Shown: one piece after another, positions 53,949-64,000 of the stretch
Layout: the number at the start of each line of letters is the position of its first letter
How positions within the stretch are numbered: position 1 is the first letter of the stretch
NCBI RefSeq assembly: GCF_027579695.1
Contig: NC_083570.1
Span: 98,799,463-98,863,462 of the forward strand
DNA length: 64,000 nucleotides
From: Neoarius graeffei
Taxonomy: Eukaryota; Chordata; Actinopteri; Siluriformes; Ariidae
Reading direction: 5' to 3'
Translations under genes and position numbers: made by a program
The notes under the pieces: generated by a model
What the model was told of the DNA's origin: nothing
What the model saw: only the letters and a program-made list of their open reading frames with translations
Database searches by the model: none

Positions 53949-56900
53949 CTGAAAGGTAAGTGAGCAATTCGACATTTAAAGGTGGAGGGTAAACGATTCC
54001 GTGTTTAAAGGTGGAGGGTAAACAATTCCACGTTTAAAGGCGGAGGGTAAACAATTCCACGTTTAAAGGCGGAGGGTAAACGATTCCCTGTTTAAAGGCG
54101 GAGGGTAAACGATTCCCTGTTTAAAGGTGGAGGGTAAACGATTCCACGTTTAAAGGTGGAGGGTAAACGATTCCCTGTTTAAAGGTGGAGGGTAAACGAT
54201 TCCACGTTTAAAGGTGGAGGGTCAACGATTCCACGTTTAAAGGTGGAGGGTCAACGATTCCACGTTTAAAGGTGGAGGGTCAACGATTCCACGTTTAAAG
54301 GTGGAGGGTCAACGATTCCACGTTTAAAGGTGGAGGGTAAACGATTCCACGTTTAAAGGTGGAGGGTAAACGATTCCCTGTTTAAAGGTGGAGGGTAAAC
54401 GATTCCACGTTTAAAGGTGGAGGGTCAACGATTCCACGTTTAAAGGTGGAGGGTCAACGATTCCACGTTTAAAGGTGGAGGGTAAACGATTCCACGTTTA
54501 AAGGTGGAGGGTAAACGATTCCCTGTTTAAAGGTGGAGGGTAAACGATTCCACGTTTAAAGGTGGAGGGTCAACGATTCCACATTTAAAGGTGAAGGGTA
54601 AACGATTCCTGTTTAAAGGCGGAGGGTAAACGATTCCCTGTTTAAAGGCGGAGGGTAAACGATTCCCTGTTTAAAGGTGGAGAGTAAACAATTCCACGTT
54701 TAAAGGCGGAGGGTAAACGATTCCCTGTTTAAAGGCGGAGGGTAAACGATTCCCTGTTTAAAGGTGGAGGGTAAACGATTCCCTGTTTAAAGGTGGAGGG
54801 TAAATGATTCCACGTTTAAAGGTGGAGGGTAAACGATTCCCTGTTTAAAGGTGGAGGGTAAACGATTCCCTGTTTAAAGGTGGAGGGTAAACGATTCCCT
54901 GTTTAAAGGTGGAGGGTAAACGATTCCCTGTTTAAAGGTGGAGGGTAAACGATTCCACGTTTAAAGGTGGAGGGTAAACGATTCCCTGTTTAAAGGTGGA
55001 GGGTAAATGATTCCACGTTTAAAGGCGGAGGGTAAACGATTCCCTGTTTAAAGGTGGAAGGTAAACAATTCCACGTTTAAAGGCGGAGGGTAAACGATTC
55101 CCTGTTTAAAGGCGGAGGGTAAACAATTCCATGTTTAAAGGCGGAGGGTAAACGATTCCCTGTTTAAAGGCGGAGGGTAAACAATTCCATGTTTAAAGGC
55201 GGAGGGTAAACGATTCCGTGTTTAAAGGTGGAGGGTAAACGATTCCACGTTTAAAGGCGGAGGGTAAACGATTCCCTGTTTAAAGGTGGAGGGTCAACGA
55301 TTCCACGTTTAAAGGCGGAGGGTAAACGATTCCCTGTTTAAAGGCGGAGGGTAAACGATTCCCTGTTTAAAGGTGGAGGGTAAATGATTCCACGTTTAAA
55401 GGCGGAGGGTAAACGATTCCCCATTTAAAGGTGGAAGGTAAACGATTCCGTGTTTAAAGGTGGAGGGTAAACAATTCCACGTTTAAAGGTGGAGGGTAAA
55501 CGATTCCACTTTTAAAGGTGGAGGGTAAACGATTCCCTGTTTAAAGGTGGAGGGTAAACGATTCCCTGTTTAAAGGTGGAGCGTAAACGATTCCGTGTTT
55601 AAAGGTGGAGGGTAAATGATTCCACGTTTAAAGGCGGAGGGTAAACGATTCCCTGTTTAAAGGTGGAGGGTAAACGATTCCCTGTTTAAAGGTGGAGGGT
55701 AAATGATTCCACGTTTAAAGGCGGAGGGTAAACGATTCCCTGTTTAAAGGTGGAAGGTAAACAATTCCCTGTTTAAAGGCGGAGGGTAAACAATTCCACG
55801 TTTAAAGGCGGAGGGTAAACGATTCCCTGTTTAAAGGCGGAGGGTAAACAATTCCATGTTTAAAGGTGGAGGGTAAATGATTCCGTGTTTAAAGGTGGAG
55901 GGTAAACGATTCCACGTTTAAAGGCGGAGGGTAAACGATTCCCTGTTTAAAGGTGGAGGGTCAACGATTCCACGTTTAAAGGCGGAGGGTAAACGATTCC
56001 CTGTTTAAAGGCGGAGGGTAAACGATTCCGTGTTTAAAGGTGGAGGGTAAATGATTCCACGTTTAAAGGCGGAGGGTAAACGATTCCCCATTTAAAGGTG
56101 GAAGGTAAACGATTCCCTGTTTAAAGGTGGAGGGTAAACAATTCCACGTTTAAAGGCGGAGGGTAAACGATTCCCTGTTTAAAGGTGGAGGGTAAACGAT
56201 TCCCTGTTTAAAGGTGGAGGGTAAATGATTCCACGTTTAAAGGTGGAGGGTAAACGATTCCACTTTTAAAGGTGGAAGGTAAAGGATTCCCTGTTTAAAG
56301 GCGGAGGGTAAACGATTCCCTGTTTAAAGGTGGAGGGTAAACGATTCCACGTTTAAAGGTGGAGGGTCAACGATTCCACGTTTAAAGGTGGAGGGTCAAC
56401 GATTCCACGTTTAAAGGTGGAGGGTCAACGATTCCACGTTTAAAGGTGGAGGGTCAACGATTCCACGTTTAAAGGTGGAGGGTAAACGATTCCACGTTTA
56501 AAGGTGGAGGGTAAACGATTCCCTGTTTAAAGGTGGAGGGTAAACGATTCCACGTTTAAAGGTGGAGGGTCAACGATTCCACGTTTAAAGGTGGAGGGTC
56601 AACGATTCCACGTTTAAAGGTGGAGGGTAAACGATTCCACGTTTAAAGGTGGAGGGTAAACGATTCCCTGTTTAAAGGTGGAGGGTAAACGATTCCACGT
56701 TTAAAGGTGGAGGGTCAACGATTCCACATTTAAAGGTGAAGGGTAAACGATTCCTGTTTAAAGGCGGAGGGTAAACGATTCCCTGTTTAAAGGCGGAGGG
56801 TAAACGATTCCCTGTTTAAAGGTGGAGAGTAAACAATTCCACGTTTAAAGGCGGAGGGTAAACGATTCCCTGTTTAAAGGCGGAGGGTAAACGATTCCCT

Positions 56901-58592
56901 GTTTAAAGGTGGAGGGTAAACGATTCCCTGTTTAAAGGTGGAGGGTAAATGATTCCACGTTTAAAGGTGGAGGGTAAACGATTCCCTGTTTAAAGGTGGA
57001 GGGTAAACGATTCCCTGTTTAAAGGTGGAGGGTAAACGATTCCCTGTTTAAAGGTGGAGGGTAAACGATTCCCTGTTTAAAGGTGGAGGGTAAACGATTC
57101 CACGTTTAAAGGTGGAGGGTAAACGATTCCCTGTTTAAAGGTGGAGGGTAAATGATTCCACGTTTAAAGGCGGAGGGTAAACGATTCCCTGTTTAAAGGT
57201 GGAAGGTAAACAATTCCACGTTTAAAGGCGGAGGGTAAACGATTCCCTGTTTAAAGGCGGAGGGTAAACAATTCCATGTTTAAAGGCGGAGGGTAAACGA
57301 TTCCCTGTTTAAAGGCGGAGGGTAAACAATTCCATGTTTAAAGGCGGAGGGTAAACGATTCCGTGTTTAAAGGTGGAGGGTAAACGATTCCACGTTTAAA
57401 GGCGGAGGGTAAACGATTCCCTGTTTAAAGGTGGAGGGTCAACGATTCCACGTTTAAAGGCGGAGGGTAAACGATTCCCTGTTTAAAGGCGGAGGGTAAA
57501 CGATTCCCTGTTTAAAGGTGGAGGGTAAATGATTCCACGTTTAAAGGCGGAGGGTAAACGATTCCCCATTTAAAGGTGGAAGGTAAACGATTCCGTGTTT
57601 AAAGGTGGAGGGTAAACAATTCCACGTTTAAAGGTGGAGGGTAAACGATTCCACTTTTAAAGGTGGAGGGTAAACGATTCCCTGTTTAAAGGTGGAGGGT
57701 AAACGATTCCCTGTTTAAAGGTGGAGCGTAAACGATTCCGTGTTTAAAGGTGGAGGGTAAATGATTCCACGTTTAAAGGCGGAGGGTAAACGATTCCCTG
57801 TTTAAAGGTGGAGGGTAAACGATTCCCTGTTTAAAGGTGGAGGGTAAATGATTCCACGTTTAAAGGCGGAGGGTAAACGATTCCCTGTTTAAAGGTGGAA
57901 GGTAAACAATTCCCTGTTTAAAGGCGGAGGGTAAACAATTCCACGTTTAAAGGCGGAGGGTAAACGATTCCCTGTTTAAAGGCGGAGGGTAAACAATTCC
58001 ATGTTTAAAGGTGGAGGGTAAATGATTCCGTGTTTAAAGGTGGAGGGTAAACGATTCCACGTTTAAAGGCGGAGGGTAAACGATTCCCTGTTTAAAGGTG
58101 GAGGGTCAACGATTCCACGTTTAAAGGCGGAGGGTAAACGATTCCCTGTTTAAAGGCGGAGGGTAAACGATTCCGTGTTTAAAGGTGGAGGGTAAATGAT
58201 TCCACGTTTAAAGGCGGAGGGTAAACGATTCCCCATTTAAAGGTGGAAGGTAAACGATTCCCTGTTTAAAGGTGGAGGGTAAACAATTCCACGTTTAAAG
58301 GCGGAGGGTAAACGATTCCCTGTTTAAAGGTGGAGGGTAAACGATTCCCTGTTTAAAGGTGGAGGGTAAATGATTCCACGTTTAAAGGTGGAGGGTAAAC
58401 GATTCCACTTTTAAAGGTGGAAGGTAAAGGATTCCCTGTTTAAAGGCGGAGGGTAAACGATTCCCTGTTTAAAGGTGGAGGGTAAACGATTCCCTGTTTA
58501 AAGGTGGAGGGTAAATGATTCCACGTTTAAAGGCGGAGGGTAAACGATTCCGTGGCAGAGGGTAAACAATTCCATGTTTAAAGGTGGAGGGT
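53949..58592. repeat. 29-bp minisatellite, about 4.6 kb, about 160 units, with higher-order duplication
   Basis: The unit is tttaaaggtggagggtaaac followed by gattccctg (29 bp). Variants include cacg/ccctg/cgtg/catg before ttt, ggtgg/ggcgg, gtaaac/gtcaac and acgatt/acaatt/atgatt. Unit length is almost constant; one 28-bp unit is seen in each half. The pattern of variants repeats with a period of 2145 bp (74 units): landmarks at 54221, 54581, 54681, 55581 and 56261 recur at 56366, 56726, 56826, 57726 and 58406. The first unit (53949-53974) is degenerate. Confidence 0.97.
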
Positions 58593-58719
58593 AGACTTCC
58601 GCTTCCGGCCTTGACACGGATGGCAGCATAAAGAAGTTGCTCCCGAGTAAGTTATAATTTTAGCCCTAAATCATCACATATCAAACATCAAAGTAGGAAA
58701 AATCTATGAGGGGGCAACG

Positions 58720-59697
58720 ATGGCAGCTAAGGTTAAAAAAGACGGCAAAGAACTTAAAGCACAAAAGCAAACAGGGACTCGAAATGACGATGCTAATCCT
58801 GTCGGGGAATCTACAGCTTATTTGGATCTGATACTACGAGAATTAAGAGAATTTCGACAGGACAATAAATCACAATGGAAGAAATCAAAGGGGAAATAAC
58901 AAAAACTAAACACCAAATTGGAAGAGGCTGAGAGCCGAATCGAAAAGGCAGAAGAAAGAATACAAAATGTCGAGGACATTGTGTCTGAAATGCTAAAACT
59001 TCATGCTCAGATGGAGGCAAGGCTAACCAAGCAGGAGAGTCGCTCACAACGTGAAAACTTTCACTTATATGGGATTCCGAAGGGGGCTGAAAGGGACAGT
59101 CTGTCAGTGATTGTGTTCGTGGAGCAGCTGATAAGGGATAATCTTGACGTTGCTGATACGGCCCTGAACATTGAGAGAGCTCATTGCTCACTAGGAGTTC
59201 GGCCCCCACCAAATGCACAACCAAGATCAATCATTGTCAAATTCGCTAGCTTCCGAGCCAAAGAGATGGTGCTCAGGAAAGCGTGGCAAAAGAAGGGTTT
59301 GATGTTGGGCACAACCCGAATTAACATAGACAATGATTACCCACCACGTATTCTACAACAACGAAAAGAATATGCAGAGGTTCGGAAGGTTCTCAGGGAT
59401 CGAAACATCAAGTTTCAAACGTTGTTTCCCGCCCGGCTTAAAGTGCAATACCAGGAAGGAGAAAAGATCTACAACACGGTTGAAGAGGCAACGGGAGATT
59501 TGGCTGAGAGAGGTTTCGACATCACCGCGGTCAGTCAACCTGAGACAATGATGGAGCGCCTTAGGAAATTAAGCTGGCAGAGAAGCGGACGAGCCCGACG
59601 ACGAGTGGAAAGCACCGGTTCTGGAACCCCAAACTATAAAGAGCGACTGCAGGGCTTCCGAAGAGATGTACCACCCCAAAGCGCAGACAGCGGTTAG
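58720..59697 (+). pseudogene. LINE ORF1 (L1-type), broken early
   Basis: MAAKVKKDGKELKAQKQTG from the ATG at 58720 runs to an in-frame TAA at 58897-58899. A neighbouring frame keeps a better coiled-coil text (MEEIKGEITKTK), so a compensating pair of indels near 58875-58915 is likely. From 58918 the frame is open to 59697: KAEERIQNVEDIVSEMLKLH (coiled coil), ENFHLYGIPKGAE (start of RRM-like domain), RINIDNDYPPRILQQRKEY and FPARLKVQY (C-terminal domain). Different in sequence from the ORF1 at 16125. Confidence 0.85.
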
Positions 59698-60084
59698 TAA
59701 CTTGATGTAAAAACGGACTCAATCCCCGCTTAGGAATGGTGAGTTTTGCTTGTGTGACTATTTAGCTCATAATAGAGCACAATGTGGCGCTAAACCTAGC
59801 TGTAAAGTTATATTTCTAATACTCTGGAAAACAAATGGGCATGGAACTTTATGTGGACACCTGTGAGGGCCCTCCCACTTACCAAGAGGGAGGCTATCCC
59901 CCAAATCCACCTGCTTCCATCTGGTGGAGGGTCTTAAGTAAGACTCATATCTTGGAAGACCATTATATGTTTATCTTTTCTTATCTTGTTCAATGTTCAC
60001 AATATGTTTGTTTGCAGTCGTTCTATACTGTACAGGGGTTATTTTTTACTAAAATGCAGGACTTGCCCAAAGATATAAGCCTTT

Positions 60085-60615
60085 ATGCAGAACATAAGAT
60101 TAGCCACATATAATGTTAACGGTTTAAATAACCCAGTTAAAAGAGGAAAAATTTTAGCTCAACTTAAAAGAGATAAGGTTCAAGTAGCTTATCTTCAAGA
60201 AACCCACCTCAACACCATTGAACATGCCAAACTTAACAGAATGGGCATTAAATATGTATTTGCATCATCTCATAGATCTGGGCATAAAAGAGGAGTAGCT
60301 ATTCTGATAGCAAGAGGCGTGAATTATGAGCACATATCAGAACTCACTGATACGGAAGGCAGGTATGTGATGATTACAGGCAAAATAGAAGGGACTATGG
60401 TAACTTTACTTAATGTTTATGCACCTCCAGGCAGTGGATGGATGTTTTATAGGAAAATGTTTGACTTGATGACAACAAAAGCACAAGGGGTTGTCATTTG
60501 TGGGGGCGACTTTAACATACACCTACACCCAACACTAGATGTTTCAAATGGTAAGTCTGAGACAAAACCTATAAGTAGAAGAGTGATTGACATGATGAAA
60601 GAATTAGGTATTGTA
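60085..60615 (+). pseudogene. LINE ORF2, endonuclease domain only
   Basis: Reads NIRLATYNVNGLNNPVKRGK (catalytic Asn region), AYLQETHL (Glu), LLNVYAPPGSGW and CGGDFNIHL (Asp/Asn), then VIDMMKELGIV, where the Tc1-like sequence begins. Relative to the intact ORF2 at 17483, the SDH end of the endonuclease and the whole RT domain are missing. Confidence 0.85.
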
Positions 60616-60784
60616 CAACCCCGATTCCAAAAAAGTTGGGACAAAGTACAAATTGTAAATAAAAACGGAATGCAATGATGTGGAAGTTTCAAAATTCCAT
60701 ATTTTATTCAGAATAGAACATAGATGACATATCAAATGTTTAAACTGAGAAAATGTATCATTTAAAGAGAAAAATTAGGTGATT

Positions 60785-61252
60785 TTAAATTTCATGACAA
60801 CAACACGTCTCAAAAAAGTTGGGACAAGGCCATGTTTCCCACTGTGAGACATCCCCTTTTCTCTTTACAACAGTCTGTAAACGTCTGGGGACTGAGGAGA
60901 CAAGTTGCTCAAGTTTAGGGATAGGAATGTTAACCCATTCTTGTCTAATGTAGGATTCTAGTTGTTCAACTGTCTTAGGTCTTGTTTGTCGTATCTTCCG
61001 TTTTATGATGCGCCAAATGATTTCTATGGGTGAAAGATCTGGACTGCAGGCTGGCCAGTTCAGTACCCGGACCCTTCTTCTACGCAGCCATGATGCTGTA
61101 ATTGATGCAGTATGTGGTTTGGCATTGTCATGTTGGAAAATGCAAGGTCTTCCCTGAAAGAGACGTCGTCTGGATGGGAGCATATGTTGCTCTAGAACCT
61201 GGATATACCTTTCAGCATTGATGGTGTCTTTCCAGATGTGTAAGCTGCCCAT
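60785..61252 (-). pseudogene. Tc1/mariner-type transposase, C-terminal piece in the left arm
   Basis: [31 protein letters not shown] (catalytic Asp) and CSPDLSPIEIIW (Glu), ending ...[18 protein letters not shown]. Nearly identical to 62240-62708. The first catalytic Asp and the DNA-binding domain are absent. Confidence 0.85.
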
Positions 61253-61634
61253 GCCACACGCACTAATGCAACCCCAAAAAAGTCCAAAAAAGTTGGGACA
61301 AAGTATAAATTGTAAATAAAAATAGAATGCAATAATTTACAAATCTCAAAAACTGATATTGTATTCACAATAGAACATAGACAACATATCAAATGTCGAA
61401 AGTGAGACATTTTGAAATTTCATGCCAAATATTGGCTCATTTGAAATTTCATGACAGCAACACATCTCAAAAAAGTTGGGACAGGGGCAATAAGAGGCTG
61501 GAAAAGTTAAAGGTACAAAAAAGGAACAGCTGGAGGACCAAATTGCAACTCATTAGGTCAATTGGCAATAGGTCATTAACATGACTGGGTATAAAAAGAG
61601 CATCTTGGAGTGGCAGCGGCTCTCAGAAGTAAAG

Positions 61635-62708
61635 ATGGGAAGAGGATCACCAATCCCCCTAATTCTGCACCGACAAATAGTGGAGCAATATCAGAAAGGA
61701 GTTCGACAGTGTAAAATTGCAAAGAGTTTGAACGTATCATCATCTACAGTGCATAATATCATCAAAAGATTCAGAGAATCTGGAAGAATCTCTGTGCGTA
61801 AGGGTCAAGGCCAGTAAACCATACTGGGTGCCCGTGATCTTCGGGCCCTTAGACGGCACTGCATCACATACAGGCATGCTTCTGTATTGGAAATCACAAA
61901 ATGGGCTCAGGAATATTTCCAGAGAACATTATCTGTGAACACAATTCACTGTGCCATCCGCCGTTGCCAGCTAAAACTCTATAGTACAAAGAAGAAGCTG
62001 TATCTAAATATGATCCAGAAGCGCAGATGTCTTCTCTGGGCCAAGGCTCATTTAAAATGGACTGTGGCAAAGTAGAAAACTGTTCTGTGGTCAGACAAAT
62101 CAAAATTTGAAGTTCTTTATGGAAATCAGGGACGCCGTGTCATTCGGACTAAAGAGGAGAAGGTTGACCCAAGTTGTTATCAGCTCTCAGTTCAGAAGCC
62201 TGCATCTCTGATGGTATGGGGTTGCATTAGTGCATGTGGCATGGGCAGCTTACACATCTGGAAAGACACCATCAATGCTGAAAGGTATATCCAGGTTCTA
62301 GAGCAACATATGCTCCCATCCAGACGACGTCTCTTTCAGGGAAGACCTTGCATTTTCCAACATGACAATGCCAAACCACATACTGCATCAATTACAGCAT
62401 CATGGCTGCATAGAAGAAGGGTCCGGGTACTGAACTGGCCAGCCTGCAGTCCAGATCTTTCACCCACAGAAAACATTTGGTGCATCATAAAACAGAAGAT
62501 ACGACAAAAAAGACCTAAGACAGTTGAACAACTAGAATCCTACATTAGACAAGAATGGGTTAACATTCCTATCCCTAAACTTGAGCAACTTGTCTCCTCA
62601 GTCCCCAGACGTTTACAGACTGTTGTAAAGAGAAAAGGGGATGTCTCACAGTGGGAAACATGGCCTTGTCCCAACTTTTTTGAGATGTGTTGTTGTCATG
62701 AAATTTAA
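61635..62708 (+). pseudogene. Tc1/mariner-type transposase with two stops
   Basis: From ATG 61635: MGRGSPIPLILHRQIVEQYQ, then the helix-turn-helix CKIAKSLNVSSSTVHNIIKR and a stop at about 61815. The frame runs on through HASVLEITKWAQEYF and RRCLLWAKAHLKWTVAK to a second stop at about 62073, then [14 protein letters not shown] (first Asp), [11 protein letters not shown] (second Asp) and [11 protein letters not shown] (Glu). Full-length layout, all three catalytic residues present, inactivated by the stops. Confidence 0.88.
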
Positions 62709-62879
62709 AATCACCTAATTTTTCTCTTTAAATGATACATTTTCTCAGTTTAAACATTTGATATGTCATCTATGTTCTATTCTGAATAAAATATGGAATT
62801 TTGAAACTTCCACATCATTGCATTCCGTTTTTATTTACAATTTGTACTTTGTCCCAACTTTTTTGGAATCAGGGTTATA

Positions 62880-64000
62880 TTACAAAACTATCCACTTTGA
62901 ATTATGGGCCACTAAACAACAACATTAAATCTGACATGCAGAGATGGAGCGTCATTCCCTTCCTTGGTCTCTACTCAAGGGTGGAGTGTATAAGAATGAA
63001 TGTACTACCAAGATTATTATACCTCTTTCAGTGTCTCCCAGTGGACATACCCATAAAACAGTTCATGGGATGGGACAAAATGATATCAAGATCTCTGTGG
63101 CAAGGTAAAAAAAACCTAGGATTAGGTATAAAACTCTTCAATTGCATAAAGACTATGGTGGTCTAGGCCTTCCCTGCTTGCGGGAATATTATTTTGCAGC
63201 CCAATTAAGACCTTTAGTGTGCTGGAGCAACCCATCATATTCAGCAAGATGGAAAGCTATAGAGAGCAATATGACTCCTCAGATCCCCTTAGCAGCTATA
63301 ATGGCAGACAATAAATTGATGAATAATATGGTAGAAAAAAACAACCCTTGGATTAACACTACATTGAAAATATGGCAGAAGATAATAAAACTTTGTGAAT
63401 TGGAACATACAGTACTCTAAAAATATTACGATGGTGCGCTTATGACACGGATTTCTCCCCTAACATTCTGGACTCCAGATTCAAGACCTGGATTAAAGGG
63501 GGGCTTACTACTTACCACACATTTGTAAATGAAGGCACACTTAAGAGCTTTGAGTTGTTGCAGCAAGAGAATGGATTACAACCCCAAGATTTTTATAGAT
63601 ACATTCAGTTTAGGCGATACTTTCAGGAACATATAGCTAGAGCAATAGAGGGGCAAAAGACAGGTATTTTAGAAATGTTCCAGGGAGCTAATAATTCAGT
63701 AACTTGCAAGAAGGTTGTATCTAGATTGTACCAGGCATTACGTCAAGCTAGTCCAGACAACACTCTATATATTAAGGATAAATGGGAAAAGGAAGGTAAT
63801 CTTACAATAGCTGAAGAATGGGGAAATCTGTGGAAACTACAATGGGGAACAACATGCTCAAACACATGGCGTGAATATAGCTGGAAAAACTTATCGAGAT
63901 TTTTTATAACACCATTACAGCAGCGCACACAAATATCTAGCACTGCCTGCTGGAGGGCCTGTGGGGCAAATGAGGCCAATCACTTTCATGTTTTCTGGGA
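62880..64000 (+). pseudogene. LINE ORF2, post-RT region, frameshifted
   Basis: TKLSTLNYGPLNNNIKSDMQ, WSVIPFLGLYSRVECIRMNV and LPRLLYLFQCLPVDIP match the segment after the RT domain in L1-type ORF2 (compare [20 protein letters not shown] in the intact copy). The frame shifts near 63150 to DYGGLGLPCLREYYFAAQLR and again after 63420. Continues past the window's end. Confidence 0.8.

Larger units (their letters stand above)
60616..62877. mobile_element. Composite of two inverted Tc1/mariner-type sequences
   Basis: Outer termini caaccccgattccaaaaaag and cttttttggaatcagggtt, TA on both sides. Arms of about 660 bp (60616-61276 and about 62217-62877) are inverted copies carrying the same transposase 3' part. 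The central 61277-62216 has a second internal terminus (ccaaaaaagttgggacaaag at about 61288) and the transposase 5' part. Together, 61280-62877 reads as one whole element and 60616-61276 as an inverted extra piece. Confidence 0.8.
58593..64000 (+). mobile_element. Second L1/Tx1-group LINE, decayed, running off the window
   Basis: Begins acttccgcttccggccttga directly after the minisatellite. Order: leader, ORF1 (58720-59697), spacer, ORF2 endonuclease (60085-60615), Tc1 composite (60616-62877), ORF2 post-RT region (62880-64000 and beyond). The [20 protein letters not shown] core is absent. The 3' end lies outside the window. Confidence 0.85.

Noticed and set aside
53949..58592. Regular repeats reminiscent of a CRISPR array
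   Set aside because: Units are head-to-tail with no unique spacers, and the surroundings are a vertebrate gene; it is a minisatellite.

Overview
The window is vertebrate DNA, almost certainly from a ray-finned fish. It has split exons with canonical GT/AG borders, a dense load of Tc1-type transposons, hAT, piggyBac-like and Harbinger-like elements, L1/Tx1 and L2 LINEs, about twenty copies of one tRNA-headed SINE, and many micro- and minisatellites. The one host gene is sting1 (STING/TMEM173). Its protein looks like the zebrafish type, which hints at an ostariophysan fish such as a catfish or cyprinoid relative; that placement is inference.

sting1 lies on the minus strand. Six coding exons can be placed by homology and splice sites: 53142-52928, 44155-43978, 39083-38975, 33297-33068, 25338-25152 and 13248-12974. 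They join in frame to 1194 nt, a 397-residue protein. It has four membrane segments, a complete cyclic-dinucleotide pocket, and a C-terminal tail with a pLxIS-type motif, a TBK1-type motif and a TRAF6-type PxExxD motif. The coding span is about 40 kb, unusually long for this gene, because every intron is packed with transposons.

Layout. 0-12.7 kb, downstream of sting1: Tc1-type MITEs, SINEs, a 309-bp tandem repeat and a 38-bp minisatellite. 13-25 kb, intron 5: a SINE split by two hAT-type insertions; the first hAT carries a near full-length L1/Tx1 LINE with two open ORFs (16125-17051, 17483-21316) and a Tc1 MITE. 25-33 kb, intron 4: a Tc1 element with a damaged transposase, a hAT nested in a larger terminal-inverted-repeat element, and a [20 protein letters not shown] relic. 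33-39 kb, intron 3: an L2 LINE and a Tc1 element. 39-44 kb, intron 2: a second copy of that Tc1 element and several MITEs. 44-53 kb, intron 1: a dense SINE cluster, two Tc1 remnants and a Harbinger-type element 54 bp from a splice donor. 53.9-58.6 kb: a 4.6-kb, 29-bp minisatellite with a 2145-bp higher-order duplication. 58.6-64 kb: a second, decayed L1/Tx1 LINE whose [20 protein letters not shown] core is missing and is replaced by an inverted pair of Tc1-like sequences.

No bacterial, viral, CRISPR or RNA-gene features were recognised. The points most worth following up are the intact sting1 with its three-motif tail, the higher-order minisatellite upstream of it, the two same-family Tc1 copies that bracket its exon 3, and the apparently intact LINE in its last intron.
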